Assembly (NCBI GenBank): GCA_902548405.1
Contig: CACCRN010000004.1
Coordinates: 43,886-107,885 of the forward strand
Direction of reading: 5' to 3'
Source of the DNA: an uncultured Pelagibacteraceae bacterium
GTDB lineage: Bacteria > Pseudomonadota > Alphaproteobacteria > Pelagibacterales > Pelagibacteraceae
DNA length: 64,000 nt
The position numbers were made by a program, and so were the translations under genes. The notes below the pieces were generated by a model. That model made no database searches. It saw only the letters and a list, made by a program, of their open reading frames with translations, and had not been told where the DNA came from. Below are positions 34,549 to 44,026 of this stretch, in pieces; the first letter of the stretch is position 1; every line of letters starts with the position of its first letter.

Positions 34549-36276
34549 TTATTCTTTCTCTTCTTCTTTTTTCTTTAAATCCTCAGATAATGATGAAAAA
34601 GGCAGATTTTTACCAGAACCTTCAGATCCATATTTTTCTAGAGCTTCTTTTTTCTCAATTTCTTCAAGTAATTTTATACTTAAAGTTACTTTTCTTTTAC
34701 TTAAATCTAAATCTGCTATTGCACAGTCTAGTTTTTCACCACCAGTCCATCTACTTGGTCTAGCATCAGCAGCATTAATTGCAATTGCAGATTTTTTAAT
34801 TTGAAAATCCATCTCACACCCTTCTGGTCTTACAATTAGCCCTTTGTTGTCTGTTGAAACAACTTTGACAGTTATAGTTTGATTTTTAGATTTGTCTTTA
34901 AACCAGTCAAATGGATCAGGTTGTGTTTGCCTTAAACCAACTCTAATTTTTTGTTCAGAAGATTTAATTTCTAAGACCTTAACCTTAAGCTTGTCACCTT
35001 TTTTATACTTAGCTAGTTCTTCTTCACCATTATTAAAATATGTTAAATCATTACAGTGTAAAAAGGCATCAATATCTAAATCTTTAATTTTAACAAATAA
35101 AGAATATTCATTTTTGTTTACAACTTCTCCTTCAACAATCGTATCAACTGGACATTTCTTCTCAAATGTTTCGAAAGGATTATCTTGAGTTAATCTATGT
35201 GAAATAGCGACACGTCTCTTATCTTTGTCAATTTCAGTAATCACACAATCTATTTCATCACCAACTTTGAACATTTTTTTTGCTGAAATATTTTTTTTAG
35301 TCCAGCTTAGTTCGCTTGAATGAAGTAAAGTTGTTAAACCTGGTTCTAATTCACAAAAAGCACCAAAGTCCATTAATTTTACAACTTTAACTTTATAAAT
35401 TTTATTTAACTCATAGTTTTCAATATGTTCAAAAGGATCTGGAGATAATTGTTTTACAGAACATCCAACTTGCAATTTATCTTTATCAACACTAATGACT
35501 TTTAGATCATGTTTTTCACCAATGTTAAATACTTCGTCAGGGTGGTTTACTCTTGAGTAAGAAATTTCTTGTAAGTGGACCAACACATCTAGTTCACCAT
35601 TAACATTAAAAAAACATCCAAACGAACTGTAACCTTTTACTTCTGCACCTTTTATAATGTCTCCAACTTTATATTTCTCAACTATTTTTGCTTTATCCTC
35701 TTTTTTAAAAGATGAAATTATTTCTCTTCTTGATACACAAGCATTTCCTCTTACCTTATCTAATTTGATTAACGCAAATTTTTGGGGTTCATTCATTAAA
35801 TGACTTATATCTTTTAAAGGTTTATCGCTAATTTGTGAGCCAGGTAGAAACATTAACGAGCCTGTATCTATATGTTCTACAATACAACCACCCTTACATT
35901 TGGATGTTATTTTTCCCATAATAGGTTCATTTTTTTCATAAGCTTCAACTAATTTATCCCATCCTTTAATCTTTTGAGCTTTACTAGCTGAAACAAGTAC
36001 CTCACCATTTTTATCTTCGATTTTTTCGAGTAATACAGGGATAGTTTCACCAACTTTAATTTTTTCTGATAGACCCATACTTTTAAGTTCATTAATATCT
36101 AAAACTGGTTCTGATTTTAAACCTTCGACAAATAAAAAAACAAATTTTTCTGTAATCTTATTTATTTTTCCCTCTATTATTTTACCTTCTTCTATTTGTA
36201 CTTTTGAAAGTTGGCTGTTTAAGAGTTTTTCAAATTCTTGGGATACTGTACTTGATAGGTCTTTGTAAATTTCCAT
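34549..36276 (-). CDS. rpsA: 30S ribosomal protein S1
   Basis: 575 residues from the ATG at 36276. I reject the longer frame because MEIYKDLSSTVSQEF is the typical S1 start and the ATG overlaps the cmk stop. Several S1 RNA-binding repeats are visible, with central ones of the type GDIIKGAEVKGYSSFGCF and VKVVKLMDFGAFCEL. It binds mRNA at initiation. In a genome with few strong Shine-Dalgarno sites S1 may be especially important. Confidence 0.96.
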   Translation of the reverse strand: MEIYKDLSSTVSQEFEKLLNSQLSKVQIEEGKIIEGKINKITEKFVFLFVEGLKSEPVLDINELKSMGLSEKIKVGETIPVLLEKIEDKNGEVLVSASKAQKIKGWDKLVEAYEKNEPIMGKITSKCKGGCIVEHIDTGSLMFLPGSQISDKPLKDISHLMNEPQKFALIKLDKVRGNACVSRREIISSFKKEDKAKIVEKYKVGDIIKGAEVKGYSSFGCFFNVNGELDVLVHLQEISYSRVNHPDEVFNIGEKHDLKVISVDKDKLQVGCSVKQLSPDPFEHIENYELNKIYKVKVVKLMDFGAFCELEPGLTTLLHSSELSWTKKNISAKKMFKVGDEIDCVITEIDKDKRRVAISHRLTQDNPFETFEKKCPVDTIVEGEVVNKNEYSLFVKIKDLDIDAFLHCNDLTYFNNGEEELAKYKKGDKLKVKVLEIKSSEQKIRVGLRQTQPDPFDWFKDKSKNQTITVKVVSTDNKGLIVRPEGCEMDFQIKKSAIAINAADARPSRWTGGEKLDCAIADLDLSKRKVTLSIKLLEEIEKKEALEKYGSEGSGKNLPFSSLSEDLKKKEEEKE

Positions 36277-36932
36277 TAAATATTTATTTTTTTGTCTATT
36301 ATTTTTTTTATTTTTAAAAAACATGCCCTTTTATTAAGGTTTGTCGTATTAATCAATAGTGAATCTTTTGTTTTCTTTAATGGCGAAATTTTTCTATTTT
36401 GATCAGATTTATCACGTTTTTTAATACTTTTTAGTACATCTTCATATTTTATCAATTTATTTAGTTTTTTTAATTCCTTATATCTCCTTAAAGCTCTTAT
36501 TTTTACATTTGCAGTTATATAGAATTTAAAATCAGCATCTGGAACTATATTGTAAGTGATGTCTCTACCATCTAAACAAGAACCTTTATATTTTTTAGGT
36601 GGATTATAGGCAAAATTTAATTGGAAAGTATGAACTAATTTTCTTAAAGATTTATTTTTAGCAATTATAGAAGCTTTTGTTCCAACTTCATCAGAAAGCA
36701 AAAATTTATTTTCAAGATCTTTAATTTTCAAATATTTTATTTTTGATTTTATAAACTTGTTATTAAATTTTTTTGGATATCTAATTTTCAAATACGCAAT
36801 AAATCTATAAATTTTTCCAGTATCAAGATAAATTAGATTGTAATGTTTTGAAATTGACTTTGCTAGAGTTCCAGCTCCTGCAGCAGCAGGAGAATCTATA
36901 GCAATTTTTAAAATATTTTTTCGTTTAATCAT
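36276..36932 (-). CDS. cmk: Cytidylate kinase with altered P-loop
   Basis: 218 residues. Order aroA-cmk-rpsA is conserved, and DTGKIYR, CLDGRDITYNIVPDADFKFYI and KKRDKSD are typical CMP kinase stretches. The P-loop however reads DSPAAAGAGTLAK, so the Walker A lysine of the usual GKGT is Ala (DNA reads GGA GCT GGA ACT). It phosphorylates CMP/dCMP in the family. Whether it is active, or uses another lysine, cannot be told here. Confidence 0.88.
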   Translation of the reverse strand: MIKRKNILKIAIDSPAAAGAGTLAKSISKHYNLIYLDTGKIYRFIAYLKIRYPKKFNNKFIKSKIKYLKIKDLENKFLLSDEVGTKASIIAKNKSLRKLVHTFQLNFAYNPPKKYKGSCLDGRDITYNIVPDADFKFYITANVKIRALRRYKELKKLNKLIKYEDVLKSIKKRDKSDQNRKISPLKKTKDSLLINTTNLNKRACFLKIKKIIDKKINI

Positions 36933-38253
36933 TTTTCAATTTATTTATAATTTTTAAAAAGTTAGGAAAAGATGTGTTTATCGAGTCTTTATCATGAACA
37001 CTCCATTTTCCGCCAAAAGTTAAAGCAGCAATTACACTTGTCATAAAAACTCTATGATCTTTTAAATAGTTTTTTATTGTAATTTTTTTATTAAAATCCA
37101 AACTTAAATTTGGATTACCGTAAATCTTAATCGAATCCGTTGTTGTAACTGTTTTTACTCCTAAAAGAGTTAAAATTTTTTGAGCCCATTTTAATCTTGG
37201 GCTTTCTTTTTGATTTAGTTCACCTATATTTTTGAAATAGGAGATGCCTTTAGCTTTAGCCGCAACCAAAAAAATAACCAAAAATTCATCAATTGCTCCA
37301 CTATTTAATTCAGAGGGACAATTAATTGCTTTAATATTTTTCGCACTCACAACTTTTATATCAGCTTTTTTTTCTCCTTTGTAAACTTTTTGGTTTTTAA
37401 AAATAATCCTTACACCCATTTTTTTTAAAATAGTAATTATGCCTATTCTTGAAGGATTTATATTGACGTTTTTAATTACTAATTCTGAATTTTTAGATAA
37501 AGCAGTTAAAACAATAAAGAATGCACTTGAACTTATATCTGATGGAATATTATAATTTAAAGTATTAATTTTTTTAACTTTGTTGATTTGAATCTCATCA
37601 AAGTTTTTTTTATTTTTTATAATTATTGGTAATTTTAAATGTTTACATAACAGTTCAGTATGATTTCTAGACTTTTTTGCTTTAATAATTGTAGTACCAT
37701 CAGCTTTCATCCCTGCAAAAATAATTGAACTTTTACATTGAGCAGAGCCTTTTTTTTCATAATACTTTATTGGTTTTAATGTTGATGACCCAATAATTTT
37801 TAATGGTAAAAAATTTTTATTTGTTAATTTAAATTTAGCTCCAAATTTACTTAGTGGATCAGTCACTCTTTTGAAATCCCTTTTAGATAAACTTTTGTCT
37901 CCAACTAATTGTATCGAGTCAGTAGAATTTATTAAAATACCAAGTATTAATCTGCCTAATGTGCCTGAATTTTTTGCATCAATTTTAAGGTTTTTTTTAT
38001 ATTTATAACCATCTACTCCTTTTCCAAAAATGATACATTCATTTTTTTTTAATATTACTTTAATACCTAGTTTTTTGATTACTTCTATTGCAGCCAAAAC
38101 ATCCTCTGACATTAAGAGATTTTTTGCTATAGATTTCCCTTTTGCCAATGAAGCAAATAGTACCCATCTGATACTTAAGCTTTTATCTCCAGGTACTGTT
38201 ATACTTTTTTTGAAATTACCAATCTTATTATTTATATTTTCAACTCTTGGCAT
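36925..38253 (-). CDS. aroA: 3-phosphoshikimate 1-carboxyvinyltransferase (EPSP synthase)
   Basis: 442 residues, EPT fold. VPGDKSLSIRW holds the conserved Lys; a second landmark is LILGILINSTDS with NSGTLGR just before it (PEP loop). It makes EPSP in the shikimate pathway. It lies 6 bp after lptB and overlaps cmk by 8 bp. The glyphosate-site loop reads NSGTLGR where many enzymes have NAGTA. Confidence 0.94.
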   Translation of the reverse strand: MPRVENINNKIGNFKKSITVPGDKSLSIRWVLFASLAKGKSIAKNLLMSEDVLAAIEVIKKLGIKVILKKNECIIFGKGVDGYKYKKNLKIDAKNSGTLGRLILGILINSTDSIQLVGDKSLSKRDFKRVTDPLSKFGAKFKLTNKNFLPLKIIGSSTLKPIKYYEKKGSAQCKSSIIFAGMKADGTTIIKAKKSRNHTELLCKHLKLPIIIKNKKNFDEIQINKVKKINTLNYNIPSDISSSAFFIVLTALSKNSELVIKNVNINPSRIGIITILKKMGVRIIFKNQKVYKGEKKADIKVVSAKNIKAINCPSELNSGAIDEFLVIFLVAAKAKGISYFKNIGELNQKESPRLKWAQKILTLLGVKTVTTTDSIKIYGNPNLSLDFNKKITIKNYLKDHRVFMTSVIAALTFGGKWSVHDKDSINTSFPNFLKIINKLKND

Positions 38254-38259
38254 TTAGAT

Positions 38260-39036
38260 TTAATTGAACTTAAAATTATCACCAAAATATGCGTTTTTTG
38301 CACTTATGTTTTTAACTAAATTAGATGGAGTCTCTTGAGCAATAATTTTACCATTATTTAAAATCATAGCTACATCACAAGTTGCAAGAAGATCTCTTGC
38401 CTGATGATCACAAATACAAGTGGTTATATTGTACTCTTGTTGTAAGTTTACAATTGTTTCTTGCAACATTTTTATTGTTAGAACATCAAGCGCTGCATAT
38501 ACCTCGTCCAATAATAGTATTTTTGGAGTATTTAGTAAAGCTAATGCAATCACTAATCTTTTTTTTTGTCCACCTGACAAGAATTTTGCTTTTACATCTC
38601 TTAGATTATCAAATTCAAATTTAGAAATTAAATAATTTATTTTTTCCATTCTATAATTTTTTTTTTCAATAATAATTTCACTTATAGCCTTTAAATTTTC
38701 AAGGAGTGTTAAATCACTGAAATAACCACCATATTGAGGACAATAAGCTATTTGAAATTTTTTTGTTCTAAAATATACAGGTAATTGAGTAACGTCTTCT
38801 CCAAAAATTTTAATTTTACCACTTTTTGGCTTTATGAGACCCGTAATTAAATTAAATATAGTACTTTTTCCAGCTCCATTAGGACCCAACATACCATGAA
38901 TAGAGTTTTTGTTTATTTTAAAATTAACATTATCTAAAATCAATCTTTTTCCATACGCTAGAGACACATTTTCAAATTCAATAACTGTGTCTAGTTGTTT
39001 AAAAGACTTAATTCTAAATTTTTTAATTATCGCCAT
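38260..39036 (-). CDS. lptB: LPS export ABC transporter ATP-binding protein
   Basis: 258 residues. Walker A is GPNGAGKST, the ABC signature is LSGGQKKRL, Walker B is ILLLDEVYAALD, and the switch His is in CDHQARD. The C-terminal NISAKNAYFG matches LptB. It powers lipopolysaccharide extraction with LptFG. It overlaps lptC by 14 bp; the usual lptA between them is not present. Confidence 0.92.
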   Translation of the reverse strand: MAIIKKFRIKSFKQLDTVIEFENVSLAYGKRLILDNVNFKINKNSIHGMLGPNGAGKSTIFNLITGLIKPKSGKIKIFGEDVTQLPVYFRTKKFQIAYCPQYGGYFSDLTLLENLKAISEIIIEKKNYRMEKINYLISKFEFDNLRDVKAKFLSGGQKKRLVIALALLNTPKILLLDEVYAALDVLTIKMLQETIVNLQQEYNITTCICDHQARDLLATCDVAMILNNGKIIAQETPSNLVKNISAKNAYFGDNFKFN

Positions 39037-39601
39037 TAAATTTTTTACTTTTTACATTAACTTTTTGATTTTGTTCATACATAAAAATTTTTGTATCTTT
39101 ACTGTCTATCTTTATCTCTAAAACATCTGCCTTAATTATTTTATCCAAATTTTTATAAATCACATTTTTTGAAACAAGCATTGTATTTCTAGCTATTGAG
39201 AAATCCATATACTCACTAGTTATTTCATTGTCTATATATTTAATAACCACATTTTTTGAAAAAATAGTATCGTAATTAAAAGTATTATATTTTCCATAAT
39301 CAGAATTAATAGTAATTACCGTCAAATCATTTAATATAATTTTTGCGCTTACTTTGCTTAAAAAAATAATATTATTTCTATCGTAATCAATTTCACCAGT
39401 TTTGGCATTTATGACGTACTCATTTCCCTTATCATCAATAGATTTGTATTCTACATCAATAATTATATTTTGTTTATAATCATCTTCATCTATTTTTTTT
39501 TGGGCATTTATTTTATTTTGTGAGGTTTTGTAATGAATCATCAAAATTAATAGAATTGAAAATATTATTAAAAATATTACAAATTTTAAGTAATTTCTCA
39601 T
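39023..39601 (-). CDS. lptC: LptC-like LPS export protein
   Basis: 192 residues: one N-terminal membrane helix (about 7-25), then a beta-rich jelly-roll-like domain with alternating polar/hydrophobic strands (YVINAKTGEIDYDRNNIIFL and on). LptC connects LptBFG to the periplasmic bridge. The domain is long enough (about 165 aa) to include more than a minimal LptC. Followed directly by lptB and preceded by kdsD. Confidence 0.82.
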   Translation of the reverse strand: MRNYLKFVIFLIIFSILLILMIHYKTSQNKINAQKKIDEDDYKQNIIIDVEYKSIDDKGNEYVINAKTGEIDYDRNNIIFLSKVSAKIILNDLTVITINSDYGKYNTFNYDTIFSKNVVIKYIDNEITSEYMDFSIARNTMLVSKNVIYKNLDKIIKADVLEIKIDSKDTKIFMYEQNQKVNVKSKKFNGDN

Positions 39602-39608
39602 TTAAAAT

Positions 39609-40577
39609 CTAAGAGATGTTTGACTGTAAAATGGTATGTATGTGAACTACTCCTATTGCTTTAAGGGGTCTATTTTTATTTACCACTATTAAAGAAGTAA
39701 TTTTTTTATTATTCATTATAGCAAGTGCTTTAGTGGCAAACTCATTTTTATCTATATTTATTGGTTTCTTGGTCATTACATCTTTTACTAAAAAATTATG
39801 AAAATTTTTTTTTATTTGATTAAATCTCCTAATTTGTCCATCAGTTATAATTCCAAGAATTTCTTTTTTTTTGTTTATAACAATTAAAATACCTAATTTT
39901 TTTTCAGACAGAATTTTTAAACCTTTGCTAATTTTAACATTCTCTCTTACAAAAGGAATCTTTTTTCCAGTTATCATTATGTCTTCAACTGATTTTAACT
40001 GAGCACCTAAGCTTCCAGCAGGGTGTAGTTTTTTAAAATCTAACTTACCAAACTTTTTATATTTCATAGATGCAATCGCCAATGAATCTCCAAGTGCAAG
40101 TTGTGAAGTTGTACTTGCAGTTGGAACTATCCCCTCAGCCTCAACAACCTTTGGGATTAAAAGTTTGATATCTGAAGCTTTATAAAGGATGGAATCTTTT
40201 TTTGAAACAATACCTATTAATAAAATTTTATTTCTTGTTGAGTATTGAATAATATTTTTAAGTTCGCTGGTTTCTCCTGAATTACTTATCAATATTAAAA
40301 TATCTTTTTTTGAAATCATACCCAGATCTCCATGTGATGCCTCACTAGCCTGAAGACTAAAAGATGGCGTTCCTACTGAAGCCAAAGTTGCTGCAATTTT
40401 AGATGCAATGAGACCACTTTTACCCACACCACAAAGTATGACTTTTGATTGGCAATTTGCTATTTGAAAAACTGCTTCGCTGAAAGATTTATTTATATTT
40501 TTTTTTAAATTTTGTAGTGCCTTTATCTCGAGATTAATTACATCTTTTGCTGTTGAAATAAATTTTTTTTTATTCAT
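39609..40577 (-). CDS. kdsD: Arabinose-5-phosphate isomerase
   Basis: 322 residues: an N-terminal SIS domain (GVGKSGLIASKIAATLAS, SASEASHGDLG-type region) and two CBS domains from about residue 200. It converts ribulose-5-P to arabinose-5-P, the first step toward KDO, and so pairs functionally with kdsB in this window and with the lpt genes next to it. The ATG overlaps the rnd stop (TAATG). Confidence 0.93.
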   Translation of the reverse strand: MNKKKFISTAKDVINLEIKALQNLKKNINKSFSEAVFQIANCQSKVILCGVGKSGLIASKIAATLASVGTPSFSLQASEASHGDLGMISKKDILILISNSGETSELKNIIQYSTRNKILLIGIVSKKDSILYKASDIKLLIPKVVEAEGIVPTASTTSQLALGDSLAIASMKYKKFGKLDFKKLHPAGSLGAQLKSVEDIMITGKKIPFVRENVKISKGLKILSEKKLGILIVINKKKEILGIITDGQIRRFNQIKKNFHNFLVKDVMTKKPINIDKNEFATKALAIMNNKKITSLIVVNKNRPLKAIGVVHIHTILQSNIS

Positions 40578-41188
40578 TAATGCGACCAGATATCATCTCT
40601 AAAAAGAGCAAGATCAAGTTCTACTCTTGTCTTTAAAAACTTTAAACAATTTTTGTAAAGCTCTATTCTATTTTCTCTTTCTAATATTTTTTTTAGTTTA
40701 TCATGTATTTGATGCAAATATATTACGTCATTTGCACAGTATTTAAGTTGTGAGGGTGTTAACTCACCTCCAAAATCTGAACTTTGAAACTGTTTACTAA
40801 TATCTATATTTGTAAACTCCTTAATAAGAGTTTTTAAAGAATGATTATCTGAGTAAGACCTTGCAAGTTTTGAAGCGATTTTTGTATCTAAAATATTATT
40901 AGTATCAGTTTTTAAATAATACTTAATATGGGCTATATCTGCACGTCCGTAATGAAAAATTTTAGTAATATTTTCATCACTTAAAAGTTTCACTAAATTA
41001 GGCGCATTATAATTTTTTCTATCAAATTGGACTATATGCGCATCTGATTTTCCAGAAGATATTTGAATTAAACACAACGGATCACGTCTGACATTTAGAC
41101 CCATGAACTCTCCATCTACAGCAATTATATTGCCTAAATAAAGATCATCTGGTAGATCATTTTTGTGAAGTTGAATATTATTACTCAT
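40577..41188 (-). CDS. rnd: Ribonuclease D-like 3'-5' exonuclease
   Basis: 203 residues, only the DEDDy exonuclease domain: IIAVDGEF (D, E), FHYGRADIAHI, then YCANDVIYLHQ with Tyr and final Asp. It lacks the HRDC domains of E. coli RNase D, as usual for the alphaproteobacterial short form. It could trim tRNA 3' ends. Its start is 16 bp from the divergent NDUFA9-like gene. Confidence 0.9.
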   Translation of the reverse strand: MSNNIQLHKNDLPDDLYLGNIIAVDGEFMGLNVRRDPLCLIQISSGKSDAHIVQFDRKNYNAPNLVKLLSDENITKIFHYGRADIAHIKYYLKTDTNNILDTKIASKLARSYSDNHSLKTLIKEFTNIDISKQFQSSDFGGELTPSQLKYCANDVIYLHQIHDKLKKILERENRIELYKNCLKFLKTRVELDLALFRDDIWSH

Positions 41189-41204
41189 TTTTAAACATAT
41201 ATAT

Positions 41205-42188
41205 ATGAAAGCAAAAAATTGTCTAATTTTTGGTGGAAGTGGTCAGATTGGTCGAAATTTAATTAGGAAGCTTACAAAAAATAATTATCGAGTGACTGTT
41301 GTAACAAGAAATATTCATCAAAAAAGCTATATCATTAAAACGCAAGCAAATGCAGGTTATATAGACATTGTTGAGGCAAATATTTTTGAGGAACAAAAAC
41401 TTAGAAAACTTTTTGAAAAAGTGGACGTGTGTATAAATTTAATTGGTATATTATTTGAGTTAAAAAAAGGAAATACATTTAAAAATATTCACAGTGTTTT
41501 TCCCTCTTTGTTATCTAAACTTTCAAAAGAATATAAACTTAAACATTTCATTCATCTATCAGCACTTGGAATAAACCAGGCTACAGATTCTGACTATGCT
41601 AGAAGTAAACTGGAGGGAGAAGAAAAAATTTTAAAAAATTTTCCTCTAGCTACAATTATAAGACCATCTATCGTTTATTCAGTAGATGATAATTTTACAA
41701 CAAATTTTATGACACTTTTAAATAGATTGCCAATATTTCCACTTTACTATGAAGGCAAAACCAAGTTTGCACCAATTCATTGCTCTGATTTAACAGATGT
41801 TATTTTTAATGTAATTTCCAATAATGTTAATTCCAAAATAATTGAATGTGTTGGTCCAGAAATAATTTCATTTAAAGAAATATTACAAAAATTATTAAAT
41901 TTAATTGGAAAAAAAAGATTGTTAATACCAATGCCTTTACCAATAGCACAAATATCTGCGAGATTTTTCGAAATAATGCCAAAACCACTTTTAACTAGAG
42001 ATCAATTAAAACTTCTAAAATATGATAATGTTTTATCCGGAAAATATAAATCAAACTCAGATATAGGTGTACCAAGTTTAAGATATTTTGATGAAGAAGT
42101 TAAAAAATATTGTTATATGTGGAGGGAAGGTGGTCAATTTTCCACGGAAAAATACAATTCAGATAATATAGATATTAAAACTAGTTAA
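41205..42188 (+). CDS. NDUFA9-like NAD(P)-binding protein (complex I associated)
   Basis: 327 residues. The Rossmann glycine motif is FGGSGQIGRNL at the N-terminus, and HLSALGINQATDSDYARSKLEGE is typical of atypical short-chain dehydrogenases of the NDUFA9 type. Mitochondrial NDUFA9 is a complex I subunit; the alphaproteobacterial homologue is widely kept. The bacterial role is less clear. It ends 4 bp from the convergent gcrA. Confidence 0.88.
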   Translation: MKAKNCLIFGGSGQIGRNLIRKLTKNNYRVTVVTRNIHQKSYIIKTQANAGYIDIVEANIFEEQKLRKLFEKVDVCINLIGILFELKKGNTFKNIHSVFPSLLSKLSKEYKLKHFIHLSALGINQATDSDYARSKLEGEEKILKNFPLATIIRPSIVYSVDDNFTTNFMTLLNRLPIFPLYYEGKTKFAPIHCSDLTDVIFNVISNNVNSKIIECVGPEIISFKEILQKLLNLIGKKRLLIPMPLPIAQISARFFEIMPKPLLTRDQLKLLKYDNVLSGKYKSNSDIGVPSLRYFDEEVKKYCYMWREGGQFSTEKYNSDNIDIKTS

Positions 42189-42192
42189 AATT

Positions 42193-42687
42193 TTAAGCAG
42201 ATTGAATTTTCTTTTCAATAAATTCTGGAACTTCCTCTTTTTCTGTAACTTCTTCTTTTTTACCTTTTGGTTGATAAGCATAAAGCAAATGAAGCTTACA
42301 ATAAGAGAAATCTTTTAAAGAAGATCTTCCACAAAAATAAAATCCTTTTTCATCTGGATGACCTATTGGCCATTTACATGAACTTTCGTCTAACTCTTCT
42401 AATTGTTTAGGGTTTTCTGGTTCAAAATCTTTTTCAATAATTAATGACTTAAATTTACTCTTACGACCTCTTTTTGATTGAGCGTTATTCTGCTCAATTG
42501 AATTTTCGAAATTTTTATTAGAAGTAGCAGTTCTTGTTTTAATTTTTGCCGAAAGGTTTAGTCTATGGGCCTTACCAATCACAGCGTTACGACTTATGCC
42601 ACCTATAATCTCAGCTATTTGGCTAGCTGTGTTACCTTTGCCCCACAATTCCTTTAATTTTGAAACTTTTTCTTCAGTCCAACTCAT
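42193..42687 (-). CDS. gcrA: GcrA cell-cycle regulator
   Basis: I start at the ATG at 42687 (164 aa), because MSWTEEKVSKLKELW is the canonical GcrA start. The N-terminal helix-turn-helix contains SRNAVIGKAHRL. The C-terminal part has CKWPIGHP and FYFCGR with CKLH, the sigma70-interacting domain. In Caulobacter GcrA acts at GANTC sites methylated by CcrM. No ccrM gene is in this window. Confidence 0.94.
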   Translation of the reverse strand: MSWTEEKVSKLKELWGKGNTASQIAEIIGGISRNAVIGKAHRLNLSAKIKTRTATSNKNFENSIEQNNAQSKRGRKSKFKSLIIEKDFEPENPKQLEELDESSCKWPIGHPDEKGFYFCGRSSLKDFSYCKLHLLYAYQPKGKKEEVTEKEEVPEFIEKKIQSA

Positions 42688-42857
42688 ATCTATATGTTGT
42701 GTTATATATTTATAAAATGACAATATACTGTTACTAATTTAATTGAAACAATCAAAATATTAGAGTTATCAACAATAAAAGCCTAGTTCAAATAAAAGTA
42801 GTTTTTCAATCATAACTTGTATCTATGAAATAAAATTTATAAAAACAAATTTAATTT

Positions 42858-44024
42858 ATGAGCAATTTAGCAAAAAATTATAACAGAAAAAAAATTTCAT
42901 TTAAGTATGGCAAGGGAAGCTATCTTTACTCCAATAATGGAAAAAAATATCTTGATTTTGTGATGGGTATTGCCGTTAACTCTTTAGGTCATGCTCATCC
43001 AAGTTTAGTTAAAACAATAAATAAACAATCTAAAAAACTTTGGCATGTTTCAAATGCTTTCCAAATCCCAGAAGGAGAAAATCTAGCAAAAAAGCTATGT
43101 AAAAAGACATTCGCTGATTATGTAATGTTTCAAAATAGTGGAGCAGAAGCTACCGAGGCAGCTATTAAAGTTGCTAGAAGATATTTTTTTTCAATAGGTA
43201 AACCAAATAAAAATAGAATTTTATGCATTAAAAATTCATTTCATGGAAGAACGTTAGCTGCAATTTATGCGAGTGGATCAATGAAGATGACACAAGGATT
43301 TGGTCCCAAAGTAAATGGATTTGATCATTTTAAATTTGGCGATCACAAGGCCTTAGAAAAGAAAATTACAAAGAATACCGCAGCTATAATGGTTGAAACG
43401 ATAATGGGAGAGGGAGGAATTAAAGTCATTCCAGATTTCTGTTTAAGAGAACTAAGAAAATTATGTGATAAGAAAAAAATTCTTTTAATTTTAGATGAAG
43501 TTCAATGTGGAATAGGCAGATCAGGAGATTTTTTTGCATTTGAAAAATCTAAAGTGAAACCAGACATAGTCCCAATAGCCAAAGGAATTGGAGGTGGATT
43601 TCCAATAGGAGCAGTTCTTATGAATAAAAAAGTTTCTTCAGGCATGGTACCAGGTACTCACGGATCTACATTTGGAGGTAATCCATTAGCTATGTCAGTT
43701 GGTAATAAAGTAATGGATATAGTTTCAAATAAAAAATTTTTAAATAATGTAAAAAAACTATCTAAATATTTTTTATTAAAACTTAATAAAATTAAAGAAA
43801 AATATCCTAGTATTATTAAACAGATAAGAGGGAGAGGTTTTTTAATTGGGATACAGTTACATCAAGATCAGACAAATTTTATTAAAAAATTAATGGAAAA
43901 TAAATTATTAACTATTCGTGCTGCAGAAAACGTCGTTAGAGTTTTACCACCTCTTAATGTTAAAAAAAGTGAGCTTGATGAAGCTTTAAAAATTATAAAT
44001 AAAGTTTGCAGCCAATTTAAATAG
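42858..44024 (+). CDS. argD: Acetylornithine aminotransferase
   Basis: 388 residues, PLP class III aminotransferase: QNSGAEATEAAIK, NSFHGRT, LDEVQCGIGRSG and the PLP-lysine motif IAKGIGGG. It works in arginine (and possibly lysine) synthesis. argF starts 2 bp after the stop. The 170 bp upstream are shared with gcrA and contain no small gene that I can support. Confidence 0.96.
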   Translation: MSNLAKNYNRKKISFKYGKGSYLYSNNGKKYLDFVMGIAVNSLGHAHPSLVKTINKQSKKLWHVSNAFQIPEGENLAKKLCKKTFADYVMFQNSGAEATEAAIKVARRYFFSIGKPNKNRILCIKNSFHGRTLAAIYASGSMKMTQGFGPKVNGFDHFKFGDHKALEKKITKNTAAIMVETIMGEGGIKVIPDFCLRELRKLCDKKKILLILDEVQCGIGRSGDFFAFEKSKVKPDIVPIAKGIGGGFPIGAVLMNKKVSSGMVPGTHGSTFGGNPLAMSVGNKVMDIVSNKKFLNNVKKLSKYFLLKLNKIKEKYPSIIKQIRGRGFLIGIQLHQDQTNFIKKLMENKLLTIRAAENVVRVLPPLNVKKSELDEALKIINKVCSQFK

Positions 44025-44026
44025 TT

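Noticed and set aside
42761..42775. TTATCAACA, resembling a DnaA box, in the gcrA-argD gap
   Set aside because: One imperfect match without further boxes, AT-rich unwinding element or dnaA/oriC neighbours; not enough for an origin.
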